Origin: Betaproteobacteria bacterium
Lineage (GTDB): Bacteria; Pseudomonadota; Gammaproteobacteria; Burkholderiales; Ga0077523
Assembly (NCBI GenBank): GCA_016713305.1
Contig: JADJPK010000031.1
Span: forward strand, 186,001-250,000
Direction of reading: 5' to 3'
Length of the DNA stretch: 64,000 nucleotides
Shown here: in pieces, positions 53,501 to 62,500 of the stretch
Layout of the letters: each line of letters opens with the position of its first letter
How positions within the stretch are numbered: the stretch's first letter is position 1
Program-made: the position numbers and the translations under genes
Notes under the pieces: model-generated
The model's database searches: none
What the model was told of the DNA's origin: nothing
Seen by the model: only the letters and a program-made list of their open reading frames with translations

Positions 53501-56500
53501 CCGCCGCTGCCGCCGGCGCCCCCGGTGCCGCCGTTTCCGCCGTCTCCGCCGGTGGCGAACACGAGGGAAGTATTGCCGCCACCACCGCCGCCACCGCCAC
53601 CCGCGCCGCCACCGCCACCGCCGCCCGCGCCACCGCCGCCCCCGCCGCCGCTGCCGCCTGCGCCACCGCCGCTGATGCCCAGCCCGTTCACATTGTTGTT
53701 GCCGCCTGCGCCGGCGTTGCCGGTGAATCCATCCGCTCCACCGAAGCCGTTCTGGCCCGGTGTGCCCGCCTGGCCGTTGGCGCTGATTCCGCCACCGCCA
53801 CCGCCGGACACCTGCCCTCCACCGAATCCGCCCACCTGGAACCAAAGGAAAGGCGCGTAGCCACCGGAACCGCCCGTACCGCCCGCACCGCCGCCCGCCA
53901 CGTTGCCGTAGCCGCCGGAGCCCGTGCCGCCCGTGCCTCCTTGGGAGCCCAGGGAACCGATGTTGCCGTAGTTGCCCGTGCCGCCCGCACCTCCGGGCGT
54001 GCCCTGATGGAAGCTGAAGAACAGGAACTCGGCGCCTTCGCCTCCTGCACCGCCGCCACCGCCCGAGCCGCCCGTGCCTCCACCGCCGCCCGTGCCTCCG
54101 GCGCCCACACCCGCAACCGCGCCGCCGCCGGGTCCGGCGATCGTGCCGCTTGCGCTCGCATCGATCGTCACGTTGGTGCCGATGTTGACGTCGTCGCCGA
54201 CCTGCAGCGACAACGGTCTCAGGCCCTGGATCACGATCGTCGTGTCGTCGGGGATGTCGAGGTCGCCGGCGATGTTGAAGGTCAGCATGCCGTTCACTAC
54301 GGAAACCGTGTAGGGCGTACCGAAGAATGTCGCGGCACTGCCGTCGTCGCCGGTCACGAATCCCGTCGTCGTGTCGATGATCACCATGCCGCCGCCCGCA
54401 CCCGGATCTTCCGCGTCGAGCGCGAGACCTCCGCGGAACAGCGACAGTCCCGAGACCACCTCGGCGGTGTTGGTGCCGCGGACGAAATACGTGACCGCAT
54501 CGCTGCGGGAGTCCGCCGCCGGCCAGGTCACGTCCACGCGGTACTGGCCGGGCTGAAGATCGCCGAAGGTCCAGATCGCCGCGTTGGTCTCGTCGACGTT
54601 GCCGGTGAAGCGGTAGTCCTGCTCGAAGGCACCCGCGACCGGATTCAGGTTCCGGTCCCAACCCGGGGCCTGGAAGATCGGCACCTCGTTGGCACCTGTT
54701 CCCGTGGTTCCCGTGTCACCATCGTCGATCACGCGCTGACCGACGAGATCCTCGATGCTGCGGATCGTGTTGTTGTCCAGGCGCAGCACTTCCACCGTCG
54801 AAAGCTTCGTGAACGGTTCGACGTCCTGGATCGTGTGGTTCTTGAGACTCAGCACACGGATGTCGGTGAGCGACGCGAGCGCGGAAGCATCGTCGGACGG
54901 CACCGAGGCGGGCACCGGATCGGGCAGCAGCCTGCTCGAAGGAACGATCTGCTTGGCTCCGCCCGGGAGCCGGTAAGACAGTTCCACCCCTGCACCGCCG
55001 CCGTTCTCGAAATAGTCGAGACGTATCGTGTGCCAGCCCGCCGCGAGGCCGATGCTGCCGGTCGCCTCGAACGGTGCATGCTGGCCATCGTTGTTGACGA
55101 CCAGCGCCCCATCGATGAACAGGCGCGAACCGTCGTCGCTGTTCACGAAGAACTGCGTGGTCCCGCTCGCGTCGATGAAGATCTGCCCGGTCCAGCGGGC
55201 AAAGAACGTGTCGGACATGCCCGTTCCGGCGAATTCGCCGAGGGTCGACGGATTGTTCACGTTCGCGTCGATGCGGACGACGTCGGCATTGCCGCTGTTG
55301 AAGCCGGACGTGAACTGGGCCAGATTGTTGATGGTGGAGTCCACATCCCAGAACCGGGCCAGCAGTCCCTGCTGGAACAGCGAGGCGGACGAGTCGGGAA
55401 TGAGCACGGCCTGCGGGATGACCTGCTTGGGTCCGTTGACCGGGTCGTACTTGAGGATCACGCCCGCCGGACCGCCCGCGTCGAAATAATCCAGCCGCAG
55501 GTCGTGCCAGCCGCGCTTCAGGGTGAGGGTGCCACCCGCCTCCGTCATGGCATGGCCGCCATCGTTGTTCACGACCTGCACGCCGTCGATGAACAGGCGC
55601 GAGCCGTCGTCGCTCTCCGTGTAGAACGTGACCGGGCCGTCCCCGCCGATCCAGATCTGGCCCGTCCACCGGGCGAAGAAGAGTTCGCTCCCCACGCCCG
55701 GTGCGAACGCCGCCGTCGTGGAGCCGATGTCCACGTTGGATTCGACACGGACCGAGGCCACGTTGGTCGCGTTGTACGTCTGGTTGAACTGGGAGAGGCT
55801 CGTGATCGAGCCCAGGCCGCTGTTCCAGTACTGAGCCAGCAGGCCGTTCGCGCGTACCGTGTCCAGCGACAGGAACTCGAGCGAACGGGTGCCGCCGCCG
55901 GCCACGGTCCAGGTGAGGTCGGCGAACTCGGCGAGATCCGAGACGGCGTTGCCGTCGAAGGAGAGGCTGCGCAACGAGGCAAGCACCTTGACCGGGTCGA
56001 GTTCGTTGTCGACCGTGGACGAGAGCGACTGGATCCGCGGATTCAGATCCAGGGCGAGGTGCTCGAGCTGCGCGAGCCCTGCCTTGAAGTTGATGGCATC
56101 GCGGTAGATGCCCTTGACGACACCGTCGAGCGGATCGGTGTCCAGGCTGACGTCGTCGGTCACCGTGCCTTCATAGAGCGCACCGAACTTGCGGTCCTCC
56201 AGGCGGCGCAGCTCGTCAAGGGTCAGGTTGTTGTTCGAAAGGTTGAGCGATTGCAGGTTGGTCGCGAACTCCAGCCCCTGAAGCGTGGTGATCCCCAGCG
56301 AAGAGGCGTCGAGCCCCACGATCTCGGCCAGATCGCTGGCCCAGATGCGCTGCTGCCAGTCCGCGCCCTGCGTGGCGGTGAATTCCGTGCGGTCCGAACC
56401 GTTCTGGACGTGAACCAGCAGGCCGCCGTCGTAACGCTTGGTGACGGCCAGGCCCAGCGCATCGGCGATGGCGGCGCGCAGGCCGGCGTCCTGGATGGCG

Positions 56501-59500
56501 ATCAGCGCGTCCACCCAGGGCGTGAGCGGCTGCTCGGAACGCTGGTCGAGCGCCGGATCGACGCGGGTCTCGCGGTCCTCGTCCAGGTCGCGCACCTCGA
56601 TCTGCTCGCCGATGAAGTAGTCGTTGCCGCTGTCGCCCTGCAGGCGATCGAGGCCGGCATTGCCCACGACGAAATCTTCGCCCTCGCCGCCGTAGACCCA
56701 GTCGCGGTCGGTGGACGGATGGGCGTAGCCCCAGATGGGAGGTGCAACCTCGATCTTGAAGCCCGTATCCTCGGCGACCGGCCCTTCCTCGTTGTACACG
56801 CGCAGGTAGTACCCGCCGGCTTCCAGGGCCCGCATGTCGATGATGGAACGGCCCGTCGCGACGAGCTGGCCGTCCTTGGTGTACAGATCGGCAAGCAGAC
56901 CCTCGGTGCGCGGGGTGATCTGCAGGCCGGTCTTGCCGTCGGAGCTTCCGCCGGCCAGGCGCAACGTGACGGGATCCGCACCGTCCAGGTTCTCCACACG
57001 CACGGTGAGGCGCGTGTCGCCGCGGGCGAGCGCATCGCGAACGGCCGTGGTGATGTCGAAGTCCGTCTGGGCGCCGGTGAGATTCCCGCTCGTCGTGTAG
57101 ATCGCCTTGCGCTGCAGGTCGGCGCTCGTGTAGCTGTCGTCGCCCTCGCCTTCCAGCACGCTCACCGTGAGCTTCATCGCCGGTGCGGGAACCTGGTCGA
57201 AGCGGCGGGTTCCCGCGTTCGTGCCGTTGGTGGACCAGAGGGAGCCACCCGCGCTGAAGTACAGCTGCCCGCCCATGACCTGGAAGCTCGTCGCGTTCGC
57301 AGGCACATTCGGCAGGAGCGCCGGCACGGCGGCCGGGTTGTTCGCGTCGAGCACGTACATCGAACCGTTCGCCACGAAGACGACGCGGTTGAAGCCGGTG
57401 CCTTCCAGCACGGCCATCTGGGTGATCGTGCTGCTGCCGGCGCCCGGAACCAGATCCATCACCCGCGAAGCCGCCTCGCCCGTGTTCATCCGCCACAGCT
57501 CGTAGCCGGTGGAGGAATCGTTGGCGAGGAAGTAGAGGCCGGTGTCACTTGCCAGCAGCTGGCGGGGATCCCCGCTCGCCACGGAGCCCGGAACGGTGAA
57601 CTGGATCGGCGGCAGGGAGATGCCGAAGAAACCGCCCTGATTGATGGTGATCACCTGCGCCGCGACGTCCGGCACGCCCACGTTGATGCCGAAGTCCTGG
57701 CTGGAGGTATCGGCCGCATTGGGATCGATGCTCCAGAGCTCGCGTCCCTGCAGCAGCGCCGTGGAAAGCGTGGAGCCCGCCGGCGCGTCCTCCGCCGCAA
57801 AGTACAGGCGCCCGTTGAACAGGGTGAGCCCGTTGGGATTGGAGGTGGCGCCCGGTAGATCGCTCATGCGCGTCAGCGCGGTGCCGCGCACGCGGTAGAC
57901 ATCACGATCGGCACTGGTACCGCTCACGCGCTGCGTGAAGAAGAGCGCGTCCGCGCCGTTGGCCAGCCTCGCCACGACCAGATCCGCCGGATCGGCCGTG
58001 CCGGTGAACACGCCGAGCCCGCTGGAGCCGAGCGAGAAGGAGAACAGGGAGGCAGGACCGGTGGGAGTGTCGCGGCCCGCGAAGTACACGGTGCCGCCGA
58101 CGGCGGTGAGCTCCGCCATGCTGTCGATGGCCGACGAGCCTGAGATGACCCGCGTTCCGACCACGGTGCCGTCGCTGGTCCACAGCTCGTCGCCCACACC
58201 CGCGGCGGCGCTGGCATTCACGAAGACCAGTCCGTCTCCGGTGCGTGCCGCGGCCTGATCGGCCGTGAACCCCAGGGGAGCGCCATTGCGGACGGTGAAG
58301 CTGACGACGTAAGGCGTGGTGGTGCTGGAAGACCCCGGAGCAGCCACGAGGGAGAGCTGCGTGCCCGCCACCTGCACCGCAATGCTTCCGGCGTCCAGAC
58401 CCTGGGCCGTCAGCGCTGCATTGAGAACGTTCCGCAGATCGCTGGCCAGTTCGGTCACGGCCGCCGAGCCGGCAGGCAGGGAGGCGTTCCCGCGCGTGGC
58501 GTTGTCGGGCAGCGTCAATACGAGATCGACAGTGCGCCCGTCGCTCGTCACCGCCTGTACGGTGATCGTCGGCGCGATGAGCGGCCGCCCGCCGGCGGGC
58601 GCGCTGTCCGAACGCAGCACGACGTCGCGGCTGTCGTTGGCTCCGCCCGCGAAGCCCAGGGTGGTCGCGCCGGCTCCGCTCAGAGCGATGTTGTAGACGG
58701 ACTCGTGATCGGAGACGAGCACGAGCCTGCCCACGTTGCCCAGCGTCCCTTCGGCGAAGCGGATGGAGCTCGCGCCAAGACCGAGGGATTCGTTGAACGG
58801 GGCGAGCGCCGCATTGAGATCCTGCACCCAGGCCGCCGTGCTGGTGCCGTTGTCGTTCAGCTGCGCCGGCTGGAGCACCAGCGTGATGTTGGCGGCGGAC
58901 GTCTCGCCCACCAGCGACACGGCGATGTTGAACGTCAGCGGCGCGGTCACCGTTGAACCGTTCGGCACATTGGCTGTCGCCGTGATGCGAGTCTCGGACG
59001 ACGTGGAAGCGAACGTCGCGAAGCCGATTTCCTCGGCATTGCGCAGCGCGATCTGGACGATCTGGGAGACCGCGGACCGGAGTCGCAGCTGCGGCGTGGC
59101 GCCGGAGCTGTCGACCTCGACCACGATGTCGGATGTGCTGATTCCCGAGCCGGAGAGTGCGCTGCTCGCGAGCGCCGTTGCGACTGCGTCGCGGACATCC
59201 ACTCGCAGGTCGTTGATGCTGGTGTTCCCCACGTAGGCGGCCTTGGGCACCGTCACGTCGACGCTGTAGCGCTCGCCCGTGGCCTTCTGCAGTTCCAGGG
59301 TGAACACAGCGTCCACGTTGGGCACACCATCCTGCGGCGCCGACGTGGTCGTGGCGCGTGCCTGGCCCAGCACGGCGGTGAATTCGCGGGGATCGCCGGG
59401 AATCTCGCCGAGTCTGGTGGTGACGATGCTGCCGTCGGCCTGGCGGACGGCCTTCCACAGCTGCGTTCCCACGGATGCGTTCGCCGTGAAGTAGAGCGTG

Positions 59501-62500
59501 CCGCCCACATCGGTGAGATTGGCGGCTCCGAAGCCCTGCGCGGCGGTGGTATCCGACGGGTCCATGATGGCGACCTGCTTCGTCCCCGCCAGGGTTCCGT
59601 CCGTCACCCACAGCTGCGTCCGGGGATCGGACACCGTGCTGCCGGTGAAGTAGACGAGGCTGCCCGAGCGCGTGACGTTCTGGACGTTGGTGGGTGCCGG
59701 GACGCTCGTGACAGACCCCTGCGCGTCGAGCACCAGCGACGCTCCGGCGATTTCGGACGGATCTCCGGCGTAGGCCAGGAACTGGCCCAGGTCGAACTCG
59801 AGCACCGTGCCGGTGGAGACGACGGCCTGAACCGAGTAGGCGCGCCGGAACGTCTGGCCCGCCAGCAGCGTGCTGCCCGCGTGGACCGCGTTGCCCGCGG
59901 CCTTGTTGGACCCGAGCCACTGGACGTTGCGGGCGGCACCGTCGACATCGTTGCCTGAATTGAAAGCGATGACACCCGCGTTGTCGGCGCTGGACGAGCC
60001 GTCCTTCCAGCCGAGGAAGTAGCCGGCCCCCACTGCGTCGGACCCGGACTGAACGTCGAACTTGAACGAGAGCGTCTTGTTGGCGCCCACGGTCTGGGTC
60101 TTGCCGATGCCGGTGATCTCGTACGTGCCGTCCGACCGGAGCTTGTAGATGATCGGCGTGACGGAACGCTGTGCCGAGGTATCGCCGAAGTTGCCCGTGA
60201 CGAAGGACCACGAATCGACGCGGCCCGTCTGGGTGAAGGCATCCGCCACGAACAGGCTGCCGACGGCGGAGTCGACCGAGGCGCGCGACACGAGCGAACC
60301 GGTCCCCACGGTGGTGGGCCTGGCGACGGTGGCCGTCGTGCCGCGCGGAACGGCGGCGATGAACGTGTCCACCATGCCGGGACTCACACGGATGGCGTTG
60401 CCCGTCTGGCCGTCGCCGAGTGTGGTGAACCGGTACCAGCGTTCCGTCTCGCCCTTCTGCAGCACGAAGTCGTCCTGTCCGTCGCCGTCGATGTCCAGGC
60501 TCTGGAACACGATCGCACGGCCGGAGCCGTCGTCGATGAGGAAGTCGCCGCTGCCGGGAACGGTCTCGTTGGTGAGATCGATGATGACGTCGTCGCTCGG
60601 CAGGTCCGGCGGAGTGGAGGTGCCGTAGGCAAAGTACACCTTGCCGCCGCCCGGAACGACCCGCTCCGTCACGAAGTCGGCCCCCGAGGCGCCGACCATG
60701 AGGTCGTCCCGGCCGTCGCCGTTCACGTCGAGGAACGGAACGGCGGCGAGCGAGCCCAGCCGGTCGAACTCGGATTCGCCGACCAGCGTGCTGTCGGCCG
60801 CCGTGAGCACCAGCGTCCCGCCCTTGTTCATGGCAGAGAAGAACACATAGGCCGCACCGCGCTCGCTCTGATCGAGCAGCGTGCGCGTTCCGGTCGCGAA
60901 CGTCTGACGCGACGGTTCGCCCACCACCAGGTCGGCGAGGCCGTCGCCGTTGAAGTCGCCGGCCGTGGCCACGAGGGCGCCTTCGTAGGTCACGCCTGCC
61001 GGAATGTTCGTCGCGAGATCGCGGCGGACCGTGATCATCGCGTCCTCGGGCGCATAACGCTTGACGGTCGAGACGCCGGTGAAATCCTCCCGGCCGGCGA
61101 AGACGAACAGGCCGCCTTCCTCGTTGGGATCGGCGCTTCCGGTCTTGCGGCCCTCGAACGAGCGCCCGATGGCGATGTCGTCGTAGCCGTCGTCGTTGAG
61201 ATCACCGAGTGCGGAAAGCGAGGCGCCCAGGCCGAAGCCCTGGATCACGGCCGTCCCGTTGCCACCCAGGCTGATGGTCGAGTTGCTGCCGCCGGAGAAG
61301 GTCGTCGAATTCACGGCGAGGAACACCTTGCCGTAATTCGGATGCGTGGCGGTGATGCTTGCCTCGCCGCCGCCACCGGCCGTGGTCCCGAACACGATCG
61401 CGCCTCTGTCCGCGATCAGCACGTCGTCGCGACCATCGCCGTTCACGTCGCCGGCCACGGTCAGGTCGAGGATCGACTGCGATGCGGCGGAAGCGGACAG
61501 CGAACCCGTGCCGCCCCCATCGTTCAGGATCGCCTGCGCTTCGGCCTTCACGGCGCTCGTGGAAGGCACTGCATACGCGAAGCGCGTCAAGGCGCCCACG
61601 CTCCACGAGGTCTTCGGCGCGTCGTCGGCGCTCCACATGGAACGGCCGGACAGCACGTAGCCTGCCGTGTCGGGACCGATCCGGCTGCTCGCACCCAGGA
61701 GGATGTCGGCATAGCCGTCGTCGTTCCAGTTGAGCACGGAGAACGACGAGTCCGCCGCGGCAAACGCGACATTGAGCGTGGTCGTCGCGCTTGCACCAGG
61801 CGACGACAGCGTGAGCTGGCGGACCCGGTTCTGTCCGCTTTGCGTGACCAGGAAATCGACGTACGCCCGGTCGATCACCCGTGGCAGCTGGATGCCGTCG
61901 GCGAGTCCGCCGAGAATGGCCGTGACCACGGACGAGTTGTGGTCGTCCGCCTCGCGGATGAACAGCAGGTCCGTGTGGCCGTCGCCGTTGATGTCGCCCA
62001 TGCGATCGGCCGCGCGACCCACGTCCGCATCGATGAACACGTCGGCCAGATCGATCACGTTGTCGATGGAGCCGATCTCGACCGGCCCGAGCAGGACGTA
62101 GCTGCCTTCCGTCCCGGTCAGCAGCAGGTCCTCCGTGCGGTCGCCATTGAAGTCGGTCAGGTGCACGGCGCGCGACAGACCTTCGTTCTCGAGGTCGCCG
62201 GCGAGGGCGAACGCATCGCGCATCTGCGGAGAAGACTGGTTGGCCAGATCGACCCCCGGAATTTCCCGCGGGCCCGTGGACGGCGGCAGAGGTGTCGCGA
62301 GCTGGAACACGTAAGGTTTGGCCGGCAGCCTCGACAGGATTTCGCCCTGATCCGCGGGCGTGGGTTCGCCGAGGTCCGTGCCCACGAACAGACGCAGCGA
62401 ATCGCCGCCCGGGCCCGCGATCGCGAGGCGGGTGTAGTTGACGCCATCGACATTCACGACATCGGCACCGCCGAACAGCAACGGTTGCGAGGCCACCGTT

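Noticed and set aside
53085..54165. The C-rich repetitive tract as a CRISPR array or satellite DNA
   Set aside because: There is no fixed repeat-spacer spacing; the tract reads cleanly as glycine-rich protein in one frame.
51166..57858. A 2,230-codon open frame on the plus strand, opposite giant gene 2
   Set aside because: Antisense shadow: the minus frame encodes LamG, PA14 and LRR domains, and the plus frame has no recognisable fold.
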